In this document: positions 8,254 through 19,201 of the stretch, piece after piece | How the letters are laid out: every line of letters starts with the position of its first letter | How positions within the stretch are numbered: position 1 is the stretch's first letter | From: Aquamicrobium sp. LC103 | GTDB lineage: Bacteria > Pseudomonadota > Alphaproteobacteria > Rhizobiales > Rhizobiaceae | Direction of reading: 5' to 3' | DNA: 64,000 nt | Assembly: GCF_001014615.2 (NCBI RefSeq) | Contig: NZ_LBCQ02000011.1 | Coordinates: 1 to 64,000 of the forward strand | Program-made: the position numbers and the translations under genes | Notes under the pieces: generated by a model | The model's input: the letters and a program-made list of their open reading frames with translations, nothing else | Told to the model about the DNA's origin: nothing | Database searches by the model: none

Positions 8254-10452
8254 ATGACCAACCACGTCGAGACCCATGGCCTGAAGGTCGCCCGCGAGCT
8301 GCATGATTTCGTGGTGACGGAGGCCCTGCCGGGGACCGGCGTGGAGGCGGACGCATTCTTCCGCGAGCTTGCGGCGATCGCCCACGATCTGGCGCCGAAG
8401 AACCGCGCCCTGCTCGCCAGGCGCGACGAATTGCAGGACAAGATCGACGCGTGGCACCGCAAGAACGGCGCGCCGTCCGACCTCCGGGTCTACGAGGCCT
8501 TCCTGCGCGAGATCGGCTATCTCCTGCCCGAGGGCCCCGACTTCAAGGTGACGACCGAGAATGTCGATCCCGAGATCGCCAGGGTGGCCGGCCCGCAGCT
8601 CGTCGTGCCGGTGATGAACGCGCGCTACGCGCTCAACGCCGCCAATGCGCGCTGGGGCTCGCTCTACGACGCGCTCTACGGCACCGACGCGATCCCCGAG
8701 ACCGACGGTGCCGAGAAGGGCAAGGGCTACAATCCCAAGCGCGGCGAGAAGGTGATCGCCTGGGCGCGCGACTTCCTCGACCAGGCCGTGCCGTTGAAGG
8801 ACGCGAGCTGGCGCGACGCCAAGTCGTTCGCGGTGAAGGAACGGGCGCTCGCCGTCACGCTGCTCGACGGGCGCGAGACCGGATTGGCCGACCCGTCGAA
8901 GTTCGCCGGCTATCTGGAGGACGCCGCCGCGCCGGCGCAGTTCCTGCTCCGCAACAATGGCATCCATATCGAGGTGCTGATCGACGCCGCCTCGCCGATC
9001 GGCAAGGACGATCCCGCCCACATCGCCGACGTATGGCTCGAATCGGCGCTCACCACGATCCAGGACTGCGAGGATTCGGTTGCCGCCGTCGATGGCGGGG
9101 ACAAGGTCGCCGTCTACCGCAACTGGCTCGGCCTGATGAAGGGCGATCTGACCGAGGAGGTGGTGAAGGGCGGCAAGACCTTCACGCGCAAGCTCAACCC
9201 CGATCTCGACTACAAGGCGCCGGACGGCTCGACCTTCGTCGCGCCCTGCCGCTCGCTGATGCTGGTGCGCAATGTCGGCCACCTGATGACCAATCCGGCG
9301 ATCCTGCTTGGCGACGGCAGCGAGATCCCCGAGGGCATCATGGATGCCGCGATCACGGCGCTGATCGCGATGCACGATATCGGCCGGGGGGGCGAGACTG
9401 GCGGCCGCCGCGCCAATTCCCGCGCCGGCTCCATGTATGTCGTCAAGCCGAAGATGCACGGGCCGGAGGAGGTCGCCTTCGCCGTCGAGCTTTTCGGCCG
9501 GGTCGAGGCCGCGCTCGGCATGAAGCCCAACACGATGAAGATGGGCATCATGGACGAGGAGCGCCGCACCACGGTGAACCTCAAGGAGGCGATCCGCGCG
9601 GCCAGGGAGCGCGTTGTCTTCATCAACACCGGCTTCCTCGACCGCACCGGCGACGAGATCCACACCTCGATGGAGGCCGGCCCGATGATCCGCAAGGGCG
9701 ACATGAAGCAGGCCGCCTGGATTTCCGCCTACGAGGCATGGAACGTCGACATCGGGCTCGCTTGCGGGCTTTCCGGTCACGCCCAGATCGGCAAGGGCAT
9801 GTGGGCGATGCCCGACCTGATGGCGGCGATGCTGGAGCAGAAGATCGCGCATCCGAAGGCCGGCGCCAACACCGCCTGGGTGCCTTCGCCCACGGCCGCC
9901 ACGCTGCACGCGACGCACTACCACAAGGTCGATGTCGCCGAGGTGCAGGCCGGCCTGAGGAACCGCGAGCGCGCCAAACTCTCCGACATACTTTCCGTGC
10001 CGGTCGCGGTCCGTCCGAACTGGAGCAGGGAGGACATCCAGCACGAGCTCGACAACAACGCGCAGGGCATCCTCGGCTACGTGGTGCGCTGGATCGACCA
10101 GGGCGTCGGCTGCTCCAAGGTGCCGGACATCAACGATGTCGGGCTGATGGAGGACCGCGCGACGCTGCGCATCTCCTCCCAGCACATCGCCAACTGGTTG
10201 CATCATGATGTGTGCGGCAAGGACCAGGTGATGGAGACGATGAAGCGCATGGCGGCGGTCGTCGACCGTCAGAACGCCGGCGACCCGCTCTACCGCCCGA
10301 TGGCGCCCGATTTCGACGATTCGGTCGCCTTCCAGGCCGCCTGCGACCTTGTCTTCAAGGGTCGCGAGCAGCCCAACGGCTACACCGAGCCGGTGCTCCA
10401 TGCCCGCCGCCTGGAGCTGAAGGCGAAGGATCGCCATGGTGCTGGAGCTTAG
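8254..10452 (+). CDS. glcB: Malate synthase G
   Basis: Condenses glyoxylate with acetyl-CoA to malate, letting the cell grow on acetate or glycolate. At 732 residues it is the monomeric G isoform. Conserved blocks are clear: [58 protein letters not shown] and [26 protein letters not shown] lies nine bases before the ATG. The GNAT gene begins inside its last 17 bases. No isocitrate lyase gene proper or glycolate oxidase genes are in the window. Confidence 0.98.
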   Translation: MTNHVETHGLKVARELHDFVVTEALPGTGVEADAFFRELAAIAHDLAPKNRALLARRDELQDKIDAWHRKNGAPSDLRVYEAFLREIGYLLPEGPDFKVTTENVDPEIARVAGPQLVVPVMNARYALNAANARWGSLYDALYGTDAIPETDGAEKGKGYNPKRGEKVIAWARDFLDQAVPLKDASWRDAKSFAVKERALAVTLLDGRETGLADPSKFAGYLEDAAAPAQFLLRNNGIHIEVLIDAASPIGKDDPAHIADVWLESALTTIQDCEDSVAAVDGGDKVAVYRNWLGLMKGDLTEEVVKGGKTFTRKLNPDLDYKAPDGSTFVAPCRSLMLVRNVGHLMTNPAILLGDGSEIPEGIMDAAITALIAMHDIGRGGETGGRRANSRAGSMYVVKPKMHGPEEVAFAVELFGRVEAALGMKPNTMKMGIMDEERRTTVNLKEAIRAARERVVFINTGFLDRTGDEIHTSMEAGPMIRKGDMKQAAWISAYEAWNVDIGLACGLSGHAQIGKGMWAMPDLMAAMLEQKIAHPKAGANTAWVPSPTAATLHATHYHKVDVAEVQAGLRNRERAKLSDILSVPVAVRPNWSREDIQHELDNNAQGILGYVVRWIDQGVGCSKVPDINDVGLMEDRATLRISSQHIANWLHHDVCGKDQVMETMKRMAAVVDRQNAGDPLYRPMAPDFDDSVAFQAACDLVFKGREQPNGYTEPVLHARRLELKAKDRHGAGA

Positions 10453-10912
10453 GGCGCCGCGAGAAGACGAGGCGGAGCTTCTGACCGGGCTCTGCCTGCG
10501 TTCGAAAGCCGTGCATGGCTATGACGCGGCCTTCATGGAGGCCTGTCGCGCCGAGCTGACGGTGAAGCCGTCGGCGGGCGGGCGCATCATGGTCGCGGCG
10601 GACGGCGGGACGCCCGTCGGCTTCGCCGAACTTTCCGTTTCCGGCGACGCATGCGAGCTCGACAAATTGTTCGTCGAGCCGGCCTGTCTCGGCAAGGGCG
10701 TCGGGCGGGCGCTGCTCGACTGGGCCAAGGAGGAAGCTTCCGCCGCCGGGGCGCGCGCCATGTTCATCGATTCCGATCCCGGCGCGCGCGACTTCTACCT
10801 GCGCATGGGCGCGGTGGAGATCGGGCAGGTTCCGTCGGGCTCCATCGCCGGCCGCTTCCTCCCGCGGCTCAGGATCGATATTCACCGGCCCGCGCGGTTC
10901 GTCCGGCGGTGA
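10436..10912 (+). CDS. GNAT-family N-acetyltransferase
   Basis: 158-residue acetyltransferase with the central GNAT strand and acetyl-CoA loop ([23 protein letters not shown]) and the late [11 protein letters not shown] helix-strand. The gene overlaps the 3' end of glcB by 17 bases in another frame and ends a few bases before tsaB, so it may be co-transcribed with both. The target (small molecule or protein) is unknown. The ATG at 10436 gives the full domain. Confidence 0.85.
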   Translation: MVLELRAPREDEAELLTGLCLRSKAVHGYDAAFMEACRAELTVKPSAGGRIMVAADGGTPVGFAELSVSGDACELDKLFVEPACLGKGVGRALLDWAKEEASAAGARAMFIDSDPGARDFYLRMGAVEIGQVPSGSIAGRFLPRLRIDIHRPARFVRR

Positions 10913-10916
10913 ACTC

Positions 10917-11612
10917 ATGAAGATACTTGCGATCGATACCGCGGCGAAACTCTGCGCGGCCTGCGTGCTCGACACCGAGGCCGGCGAGCTCGGCCGCGAG
11001 GTTCTCGACCTCGGCAAGGGGCATGCCGAGCGCTTGATGGGCGTGATAGGCAGCGCGCTCGATGCCGCGAGGATTGCCTATGGGGGCCTTGACGCCATCG
11101 CCGTATCGGTCGGGCCGGGCTCGTTCACCGGGGTGCGCGTCGGCGTCGCGACCGCACGCGGTCTCGCGCTCGCGCTGAACATACCGGCGGTCGGCGTCAC
11201 CACGCTGGAAGCGCTGGCGCTGGAGGCGCGGCGGGCGACGCCCGGAAAGCCGGTGCTGGCGGCGATCGATGCCGGACGCGGACAGGCCTATGTCGCGCTC
11301 TTCGCCGCCGACGGCTCGCCCGAGCGCGGGGCGCAGGTGCTGTCGGTCTCGGATGCGGAGGATCTGGTTCGGCGTGACGGGCTGGTGCTCGTCGGTTCGG
11401 CCGCCGCGCTTCTTGCCGGGCGGGCCGGTGTCGAGGCTGAAATAGCGGGGCTCGATCCGACGGCGGATATCGGGTCCTACGCGCGCATCGCGGCGGCAAG
11501 GCTGGCGGACGGCGCCGGCAAGGATCTGCCCAAACCCCGGCCGCTCTATCTGCGCGAGGCGGACGCCAAGCCGCAGTCGGATTTCGCCCTGTCGCGGAGG
11601 GATGGCAAATGA
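10917..11612 (+). CDS. tsaB: tRNA threonylcarbamoyladenosine biosynthesis protein TsaB
   Basis: Scaffold partner of TsaD in making t6A at position 37 of ANN-decoding tRNAs. The 231-residue ASKHA-fold protein starts MKILAIDTAAKLCAACVLD and has the characteristic DAIAVSVGPGSFTGVRVGVATARGLAL segment. The gene stops inside the start of rimI (ATGA overlap), the usual order in alphaproteobacteria. It begins four bases after the GNAT stop. Confidence 0.96.
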   Translation: MKILAIDTAAKLCAACVLDTEAGELGREVLDLGKGHAERLMGVIGSALDAARIAYGGLDAIAVSVGPGSFTGVRVGVATARGLALALNIPAVGVTTLEALALEARRATPGKPVLAAIDAGRGQAYVALFAADGSPERGAQVLSVSDAEDLVRRDGLVLVGSAAALLAGRAGVEAEIAGLDPTADIGSYARIAAARLADGAGKDLPKPRPLYLREADAKPQSDFALSRRDGK

Positions 11613-12100
11613 AGCTGCCGTTTTTCTCGGGCGCGCGCGAATTCATCATCGAGATGCTCGAAGAGGCCGACGCGCCGGACCTCGCGAGAATCCACAAGGA
11701 GGATTTCCTGCGGCCGTGGACGCGCGGCGAGTTCGAGACGCTGATCGGCCAGGACCCGGTCTTCGGTTTCGTCGCGCGCGAGGTGGGAAGGCCGGAAGCG
11801 GGCGCTGCCGGTTTCGTGCTGGCGCGGCTCGCGGCCGGCGAAGCCGAAATCCTGACCATCGCGGTCTTGCGCTCGCATCGCCGGCTCGGCCTCGGCCGCG
11901 ACCTGATGGAGGCGGTGCTGCGCGAATTGCACGCCCAGCGGGCCGAAGCGCTTTTCCTCGAGGTCGACGAGACCAACGCGCCGGCGATCGCGCTCTACCG
12001 CAGGCTCGGCTTTCGCGAGGTCGGCAAGCGTCCGGCCTATTACGAGGCTGAGGGCGCCGGCAAGTCGACGGCCCTCGTCATGCGCCGCGACCTGCGCTGA
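11609..12100 (+). CDS. rimI: Ribosomal-protein alanine N-acetyltransferase RimI
   Basis: GNAT enzyme that acetylates the N-terminal alanine of ribosomal protein S18. The 163-residue protein has ILTIAVLRSHRRLGLGRDLM (acetyl-CoA loop) and the RimI-type block FLEVDETNAPAIALYRRLGF. It is translationally coupled to tsaB through a four-base overlap, and plsC starts ten bases later. In many related genomes a fur/mur gene lies between rimI and plsC; it is missing here. Confidence 0.94.
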   Translation: MKLPFFSGAREFIIEMLEEADAPDLARIHKEDFLRPWTRGEFETLIGQDPVFGFVAREVGRPEAGAAGFVLARLAAGEAEILTIAVLRSHRRLGLGRDLMEAVLRELHAQRAEALFLEVDETNAPAIALYRRLGFREVGKRPAYYEAEGAGKSTALVMRRDLR

Positions 12101-12109
12101 CCGGCCGCG

Positions 12110-12910
12110 ATGATCGGCACGCTCCGGCTTTCCGCTGCCGTCCTCGTCGCCGCGCTGGCGACGCCGCCGCTCATGCTCTGGCAGTTTTTCGCGGTCAGGA
12201 CCGGACTTGTCGACGAGCATGCCGTACCGAGGCTCTGGCATGGGCTCGTGCTTCGCCTGCTGGGTCTTCGAGTGCAGGTCTTCGGCACGCTCGCGCCGGA
12301 CCGGCCCCTGATGCTCGCCAGCAACCATGTTTCCTGGACCGACATCATGGTTCTCAGCTCGCTGGCCGACGTCCATTTCATCGCCAAGTCGGAAGTGGCC
12401 GGCTGGCCGGTGATCGGCACCCTGTCGCGGCTGCAGCGGACCGTCTTCGTCGAGCGCCAGGCGCGCGGCAAGTCCGGCGAGCAGGTCGGCGAGATCGCCG
12501 AGCGCATGACGAGCGGCGATCCGATGGTCCTTTTCGCGGAAGGCACGACGTCGGACGGAAACACCATACTGCCGTTCAAGTCGACGCTCTTCGCCGCCGC
12601 GGTGAGGGCGATGGAAACGGCCGATGCCGCCGATATCGCGGTTCAGCCCGTCGCGATCGCCTATACACGCCTGCACGGCATGCCGATGGGCCGCAGGCAT
12701 CGCAGGCATCTTTCCTGGATCGGCGACCAGGAACTCCTGCCGCATCTCACATGGCTGCTGCGCGAGGGCGCGGTCGACGTCGAGGTGCATTTCGGTGAGC
12801 CGCTCCGTTTCGGCGACGGCGCGAGCCGCAAGGAGATCGCGCGCGGGGCGGAAGAGCGCGTGCGCGAGATGATGGCGGCCGCCCTTCACGATCCGAAGCG
12901 CTCAAAGTGA
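12110..12910 (+). CDS. plsC: 1-acyl-sn-glycerol-3-phosphate acyltransferase (PlsC family)
   Basis: Membrane-bound acyltransferase that adds the second acyl chain in phosphatidic acid synthesis. An N-terminal hydrophobic segment is followed by the catalytic NHVSWTD (NHx4D motif), the VERQARGKSG substrate block and FAEGTTSDG (EGT motif), with a further block around QPVAIAYTRLHG. Length of 266 residues is normal. It lies in the rimI-miaB run. An ornithine-lipid OlsA role is a possible alternative, since both share these motifs. Confidence 0.9.
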   Translation: MIGTLRLSAAVLVAALATPPLMLWQFFAVRTGLVDEHAVPRLWHGLVLRLLGLRVQVFGTLAPDRPLMLASNHVSWTDIMVLSSLADVHFIAKSEVAGWPVIGTLSRLQRTVFVERQARGKSGEQVGEIAERMTSGDPMVLFAEGTTSDGNTILPFKSTLFAAAVRAMETADAADIAVQPVAIAYTRLHGMPMGRRHRRHLSWIGDQELLPHLTWLLREGAVDVEVHFGEPLRFGDGASRKEIARGAEERVREMMAAALHDPKRSK

Positions 12911-12969
12911 TCGCGGAGGATCGATGCGGGTCTGTTTTTTGACGTGAAAAGCGGCTAGAGACGCAACCT

Positions 12970-14355
<1,386 letters not shown>

Positions 14356-14385
14356 CCGGAAGGGAACGTTTTTCAGGAGAGACGT

Positions 14386-15432
14386 TTGAGCGCCGCGACA
14401 GAACTGAAAGCTCAGCCCTCGGGGGCATCGGACATGGCGCATATCGTTCTGACCTTCGACAACAACAAACTCGCCAGCGCGCTTTACGGTCAGTTCGACG
14501 AGAATCTCGCAAGGATCGAGCAGAAGCTCGGCGTCGACATACGCTCGAAAGGCAACCAGCTGTCGATCAAGGGCGACGCCACGACGGCCGAGCAGGCGCG
14601 CCGCGCGCTCGACTACCTCTACGACCTTCTCCAGAAGGGCCACGAGGTCTCGCCCTCGGAAGTCGACGGCGCGCTGCGCATGGCGGTGGCGGCGGACGAC
14701 CAGCTCACCCTGCCGACCATGGAGCGCAAGGGCAAGATGGCAGCCGCGCAGATTTCGACCCGCAAGCGCACGATCTATGCCCGCTCGCTGAACCAGGACG
14801 CCTATATGCGCGCGCTGGACAGGTCCGAGCTGGTCTTTGGCATCGGGCCGGCGGGCACCGGCAAGACCTATCTGGCCGTCGCGCATGCCGCGATGCTGCT
14901 GGAGCGCGGCATGGTGGAGCGCATCGTGCTCTCCCGCCCCGCCGTGGAGGCAGGCGAGCGGCTGGGCTTCCTGCCCGGTGACATGAAGGAGAAGGTCGAC
15001 CCCTATCTGCGTCCGCTCTACGACGCGCTCTACGACATGATCCCCGCCGACAAGGTCGAACGCGCGATCGCCGCCGAGGTGATCGAGATCGCGCCGCTCG
15101 CCTTCATGCGCGGCCGCACGCTGCGCAACGCGGCGATCATCCTCGACGAGGCTCAGAACACCACGCCGATGCAGATGAAGATGTTCCTGACCCGACTGGG
15201 TGAGGGCGGGCGCATGATCGTCACCGGCGATCCGAGCCAGATCGACCTGCCGCCCAACACGAAATCGGGGCTGGTCGAGGCATTGCGCGTGCTCGACGGG
15301 GTGCCGGGCATCGTGACCGTGCGCTTCAACGATGTCGACGTCGTGCGCCATCCGCTGGTGGCCGAGATCGTCAAGGCCTATGACCGTGACGGCGCCGGCA
15401 TCCGCACGCAGCCGGGCCAGCCGGACGTTTGA
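14386..15432 (+). CDS. phoH: PhoH-family P-loop ATPase
   Basis: Cytoplasmic ATPase of the PhoH/PhoH-L family, commonly linked to RNA metabolism and found next to ybeY. The N-terminal KH-like segment is followed by Walker [16 protein letters not shown] and Walker [21 protein letters not shown]. The protein has 348 residues. The start is a TTG at 14386, supported by an AGGAGA seven to twelve bases ahead. It overlaps ybeY by four bases. Confidence 0.94.
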   Translation: MSAATELKAQPSGASDMAHIVLTFDNNKLASALYGQFDENLARIEQKLGVDIRSKGNQLSIKGDATTAEQARRALDYLYDLLQKGHEVSPSEVDGALRMAVAADDQLTLPTMERKGKMAAAQISTRKRTIYARSLNQDAYMRALDRSELVFGIGPAGTGKTYLAVAHAAMLLERGMVERIVLSRPAVEAGERLGFLPGDMKEKVDPYLRPLYDALYDMIPADKVERAIAAEVIEIAPLAFMRGRTLRNAAIILDEAQNTTPMQMKMFLTRLGEGGRMIVTGDPSQIDLPPNTKSGLVEALRVLDGVPGIVTVRFNDVDVVRHPLVAEIVKAYDRDGAGIRTQPGQPDV

Positions 15433-15917
15433 GCCAGGTGAGCCTGCCGGTGGAGATCGACATTGCCGTGGAAGCCGGCGGCTGGCCTGACGAGGCGACG
15501 CTGTCGGCGCTCGCCTCGCAGGCGGTTGCGGGCGCCTGCGCGCATCTCGGGCTTGGCGCGGGAACGCCCACCGAACTGAGCCTGCTCTTTACCGACGACA
15601 CGCATATCAAGGTGCTCAACCGCGACTGGCGCGGCAAGGACAAGCCGACCAACGTCCTTTCCTTCCCGGCCTTCGACGTTGCGCCGGGAGACGCCCTGCC
15701 GCCGATGCTGGGCGACATCGTGCTCGCCTTCGAAACGATTTCCGCCGAGGCGGCACTGGAAGAAAAACCCTTCAATCACCATTTGACGCATCTTGTGGTC
15801 CATGGTTTCCTGCACTTGCTGGGATACGATCACGAAACCTCGGAGGATGCCGAGGAAATGGAGGCGCTGGAACGGCAGGTGCTCGCAAGGCTTGCCATTC
15901 CCGATCCTTATGGGTAA
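15429..15917 (+). CDS. ybeY: Endoribonuclease YbeY (rRNA maturation factor)
   Basis: Zinc-dependent single-strand endoribonuclease used in 16S rRNA 3' end maturation and late-stage 70S quality control. The H3xH5xH zinc motif is [16 protein letters not shown]. The family core NVLSFP is also present. The TTG at 15429 overlaps the phoH stop; a GTG at 15438 is an alternative three codons later. 162 residues. Confidence 0.95.
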   Translation: MSQVSLPVEIDIAVEAGGWPDEATLSALASQAVAGACAHLGLGAGTPTELSLLFTDDTHIKVLNRDWRGKDKPTNVLSFPAFDVAPGDALPPMLGDIVLAFETISAEAALEEKPFNHHLTHLVVHGFLHLLGYDHETSEDAEEMEALERQVLARLAIPDPYG

Positions 15918-15944
15918 CTGGAAAGGTCAACAGACCGAAAGACG

Positions 15945-17027
15945 ATGAACGAACAAACACAGACGGCCGTGATTGCAGAACCGGCCGGCGATGCGGGCTC
16001 CGAGCAATCAGGAGAGCCCCAGAGTACGCCCGCCGGGCGATCCGGCGCCAAACCCTCAATATTGACCAGGCTGGCCTCGCTGTTCAGGCACCGTAACGGC
16101 ACGACGATCCGCGAGGATCTCGCCGATGCGCTGTCGGAGCATGCCGAAGACGCGGAAGCGTTCTCGCCGGGCGAGCGCGCCATGCTGAACAACATCCTGC
16201 GCATGCGCGAATTGCGCGTGGAGGACGTGATGGTGCCGCGCGCCGACATCGAGGGCGTGGAAATCTCCACCAGGCTCGGCGACCTTCTGGAGCTGTTCGA
16301 GGCTTCCGGCCGCTCGCGCATGCCGGTTTACGCCGAGACGATGGACGATCCGCGCGGCATGGTCCACATCCGCGACGTCGTCGCTCACATCACCCGCACG
16401 GCGAAGCAGAAGCGTGGCCGGCGCATCAAGAAGCCCGCCGGCGCTTCGGCTGCGCTCGACCTCACCAATGTCGAGCTCGACAAGACGATCGGCGAGCTCG
16501 GCCTGGTGCGGCCGTTGTTGTTCGTCCCGCCTTCCATGCTCGCCTCCGACCTGATGGCGCGCATGCAGGCGGCGCGCATCCAGATGGCGCTGGTCATCGA
16601 CGAATATGGCGGCACCGACGGGCTGGTCTCGCTCGAGGACATCGTCGAAATGGTCGTCGGCGACATCGAGGACGAGCACGACGACGACGAGCCGATGATC
16701 ACCAAGACCAGCGACGGCGTCTTCGTGGTCGACGCCAAGGCGGAGATCGAGGAAGTGGCCGAGATGATCGGCGACAGCTTCAAGCCCGGGGAGCACGCCG
16801 AGGATGTCGACACGATCGGCGGCATGATCTTCAACACGCTCGGCCGCGTGCCGGCGCGGGGCGAGGTGGTGCAGGCCATTCCGGGCTTCGAATTCCACGT
16901 CCTCGACGCCGATCCGCGCCGCGTCAAGCGCGTGCGCATCGTGCAGGGCCGCAGCGCCGAGCGCCGCCGCCGGCCCGTGCGGATGCCCGAGGAGGCGATG
17001 GAGCAGCCGGCGGCGCCCGAGGCGTGA
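15945..17027 (+). CDS. CorC/TlyC-type CBS-pair protein, hemolysin-related
   Basis: 360-residue protein with a CBS-domain pair (VEDVMVPRADIEGVE..., then MALVIDEYGGTDGLVSLEDIVEMVVGDIEDEHDDDE) and a C-terminal CorC_HlyC domain. It has no transmembrane DUF21 part, so it is the soluble CorC/TlyC type linked to Mg/Co handling and often to the lnt region. It ends the tsaB-corC run. In related genomes lnt follows; here a leftward metabolic operon follows instead. The hemolysin label is historical. Confidence 0.9.
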   Translation: MNEQTQTAVIAEPAGDAGSEQSGEPQSTPAGRSGAKPSILTRLASLFRHRNGTTIREDLADALSEHAEDAEAFSPGERAMLNNILRMRELRVEDVMVPRADIEGVEISTRLGDLLELFEASGRSRMPVYAETMDDPRGMVHIRDVVAHITRTAKQKRGRRIKKPAGASAALDLTNVELDKTIGELGLVRPLLFVPPSMLASDLMARMQAARIQMALVIDEYGGTDGLVSLEDIVEMVVGDIEDEHDDDEPMITKTSDGVFVVDAKAEIEEVAEMIGDSFKPGEHAEDVDTIGGMIFNTLGRVPARGEVVQAIPGFEFHVLDADPRRVKRVRIVQGRSAERRRRPVRMPEEAMEQPAAPEA

Positions 17028-17098
17028 GGCCCGGCAGCTGGCCGGCGAGGTTTGTTTGGACCTCCCGACCGGCACCTCGCCCGACGGCTTCGCGGCCG

Positions 17099-17122
17099 CC
17101 CTCTCCCCCGCTGGGGAGAGGG
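17099..17122. terminator. 10-bp hairpin CCCTCTCCCC/GGGGAGAGGG between convergent genes
   Basis: A perfect ten-base stem with a CGCT loop, located between the convergent corC-like and dehydratase genes. The same stem occurs at 45608-45629. It may terminate transcription from both sides, but it lacks a T-tract and is also a dispersed repeat. Confidence 0.55.
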
Positions 17123-17211
17123 GATATAGCCGTCAGCGGTGTTAGTTCACCTTCTTCGCAGCGGGGAGAGAGACCGCAGCGCGGGCTGCTGAAGGGGAAA
17201 ACCGCTTAGAA

Positions 17212-18216
17212 TTACCGCACGACAAAACCTTCCCGCAGCGGATCGTCGTCTTCGACGATGAACTCGGCCCGGCCGGAATACCAGGCGCGACCGGCAACGC
17301 GCGCGACGACGGCGGTATGGTCGCCGGCCCTGGTCTCGTCGGCAACGCTGCCTTCGAAACGCGAACCGACGATGCTTTCGAAGAGCCTCGTCTCGCCGAT
17401 TATGACCTCTCCCTTGGCATGCATGGCGGCGATGCGCGCGGTGACGCCGGAGCCGGTCGGCGAGCGGTCGACCTGCGCGTCGGCGAAGACGCAGACATTG
17501 CGGCTGGCGCGCCCGCCGGAGCCGTCATGGCCGTCGGTGAGGATCGTGCCGTAGAGAAAGGCGAGGTCGTCATGGTCCGGATGGGACAGACGGAACGAGG
17601 TCTTGAGCGTCTCCGTCAGAAGCGTCGCCGCGTCGGCGAATGCGCGCACGGGATCGCGGCCGAATTCGAGGCCAAACTGGCGGCAGTCGGCAAGCGCGTA
17701 GAAGGCGCCGCCATAGGCGATGTCGAAGCCGACCTGGCCGTAGCCTTCGAGCACCACCCGTTGGTCGCGGGCGAAGAGGAAGGCGGGAACGCTTTCGAAG
17801 GAGACCGCGCCGGCCTTGCCTTCGCGCACCTCGACCGAGGCGACGACCATGCCGCACGGGCATTCGATGTTGACGGTGGTGACCGGCTCCCGGACCTCGA
17901 CCAGTCCCTCGTCGACCGCGTAGCGGCCGAGCGCGAGGATGGCGTGGCCGCACATGGTCGAATAGCCCTCATTGTGCATGAAGAGGACGGCGATGTCGGC
18001 TCCCGCAAGGTTCGGCTCGACCAGCAGCGCGCCGTACATGTCGAAATGGCCGCGCGGTTCGAACATCAGCACCCGGCGCAGGTGGTCGAGATTGTCGCGG
18101 ACATAGGCACGCTTTTCGAGGATCGTGCCCGAGGGCAGGGGCGGATAGCCGCCGGTGACGATCCGAAGCGGCTCGCCGCCCGTGTGCATGTCGACGACGG
18201 TGAGCGGCTCGCTCAT
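17212..18216 (-). CDS. trans-3-hydroxy-L-proline dehydratase (proline racemase family)
   Basis: 334-residue member of the proline racemase superfamily. The first catalytic Cys is present (YSTMCGHAILALG), but the second site reads DRSPTGSGVTAR, with Thr where racemases and 4-hydroxyproline epimerases have Cys. That Cys/Thr pair is the mark of trans-3-hydroxy-L-proline dehydratases, which make delta1-pyrroline-2-carboxylate. The ATG at 18216 overlaps the stop of the isocitrate-lyase-like gene by four bases, so the two are coupled. No ketimine reductase or transporter lies beside it. Confidence 0.85.
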   Translation of the reverse strand: MSEPLTVVDMHTGGEPLRIVTGGYPPLPSGTILEKRAYVRDNLDHLRRVLMFEPRGHFDMYGALLVEPNLAGADIAVLFMHNEGYSTMCGHAILALGRYAVDEGLVEVREPVTTVNIECPCGMVVASVEVREGKAGAVSFESVPAFLFARDQRVVLEGYGQVGFDIAYGGAFYALADCRQFGLEFGRDPVRAFADAATLLTETLKTSFRLSHPDHDDLAFLYGTILTDGHDGSGGRASRNVCVFADAQVDRSPTGSGVTARIAAMHAKGEVIIGETRLFESIVGSRFEGSVADETRAGDHTAVVARVAGRAWYSGRAEFIVEDDDPLREGFVVR

Positions 18217-19025
18217 CGTGCCTCGCCGTAAAGCTTTTGCAGCGCGGCGAAGGACGCGCCCTTGCGGGCATATTCGAAAGTGCCCTGGTCGAGCATCTCG
18301 CGGGCCGCGGCCTCGACCGCACCGAAGGCCGCGGTGGTGAGCTTGGAGCCGACCGAGATGCGTTTTGCGCCGGCTTCCGCGAGTTCCGCGACGCTCATGC
18401 CGGAAGCGGCGAGCACGTTGACTGGACGATTGACGGCCGCGCACACCGTCCTGACGGTTTCGACGTCGCCGAGGGCGGGCGCGTAGAGTACGTCGGCGCC
18501 GGCTTTTTCGAACGCCTGCAGGCGTCTTATCGTGTCGTCGAGGTCGGTCCGCCCCCACAGAAAATTCTCCGCCCGCGCGGTGAAGACGAAGTCCCGCTTC
18601 AGGCCCCGCGCTGCCTCGACGGCCGCGGCGACGCGCTCGACCGCAAGTCCGAAATCATAGATCGGGTCGGCTGGATCGCCGGTCGAATCCTCGATCGAAC
18701 AGCCGGCGAGGCCGGCGGCTTCCGCCGCGACGATCGTGGCGGCGGCATCCTCCGGGCTGTCGCCCCTGCCGTGCTCGAGATCGGCCGAAACCGGCAGGTC
18801 GACCGAGGTCACGAGCTCGCGGCAATGCGAGATCATCTCGTCGAAGCTGACGCCGCCGTCCGGCAGCCCGCGCGAGAAGGCGTAGCCGGCGCTGGTCGTC
18901 GCCAGCGCCTCGAAGCCGAGCGAAGCCAAAAACTTCGCCGTGCCGACGTCCCAGGGATTGGGGATGACGAATGTCTTTTCGTGAAGCTTCCGGAAAGTAG
19001 CGCCCTTGTCCGCATTCCTGTCCAT
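18213..19025 (-). CDS. Isocitrate lyase/PEP mutase superfamily protein
   Basis: 270-residue TIM-barrel enzyme of the PEP mutase/isocitrate lyase group (FVIPNPWDVGTAKFLASLGF, then VSADLEHGRGDSPED and GCSIEDSTGDP). Members cleave or form C-C or C-P bonds of 2-oxo acids; the Cys of isocitrate lyase (KKCGH) is absent, so it is not isocitrate lyase proper. The ATG at 19025 has GGAGG seven bases upstream; an ATG at 19037 is weaker. First gene of a two-gene operon with the hydroxyproline dehydratase. Substrate unknown. Confidence 0.85.
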   Translation of the reverse strand: MDRNADKGATFRKLHEKTFVIPNPWDVGTAKFLASLGFEALATTSAGYAFSRGLPDGGVSFDEMISHCRELVTSVDLPVSADLEHGRGDSPEDAAATIVAAEAAGLAGCSIEDSTGDPADPIYDFGLAVERVAAAVEAARGLKRDFVFTARAENFLWGRTDLDDTIRRLQAFEKAGADVLYAPALGDVETVRTVCAAVNRPVNVLAASGMSVAELAEAGAKRISVGSKLTTAAFGAVEAAAREMLDQGTFEYARKGASFAALQKLYGEAR

Positions 19026-19201
19026 GTCGTCCTCCATCGTGCGGGATGACCGGATGCTAGTCGCTCGTCCGCGCGGCGGCAAATGGCGGAAATTGGTCCA
19101 GGGCATCCTCCTGACAGAAATCGGACATGGAAGAAAAGCAAAAGCGGCGCGGCAGCCACTCGGGCGCCAGCGCCGCCTTGCCCGGCCGCGAGACTGATCC
19201 G

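Noticed and set aside
6223-10437. Two long minus-strand open frames (6223-8160, 8161-10437)
   Set aside because: They mirror the hydantoinase and malate synthase genes in the antisense frame; composition follows from the sense codons.
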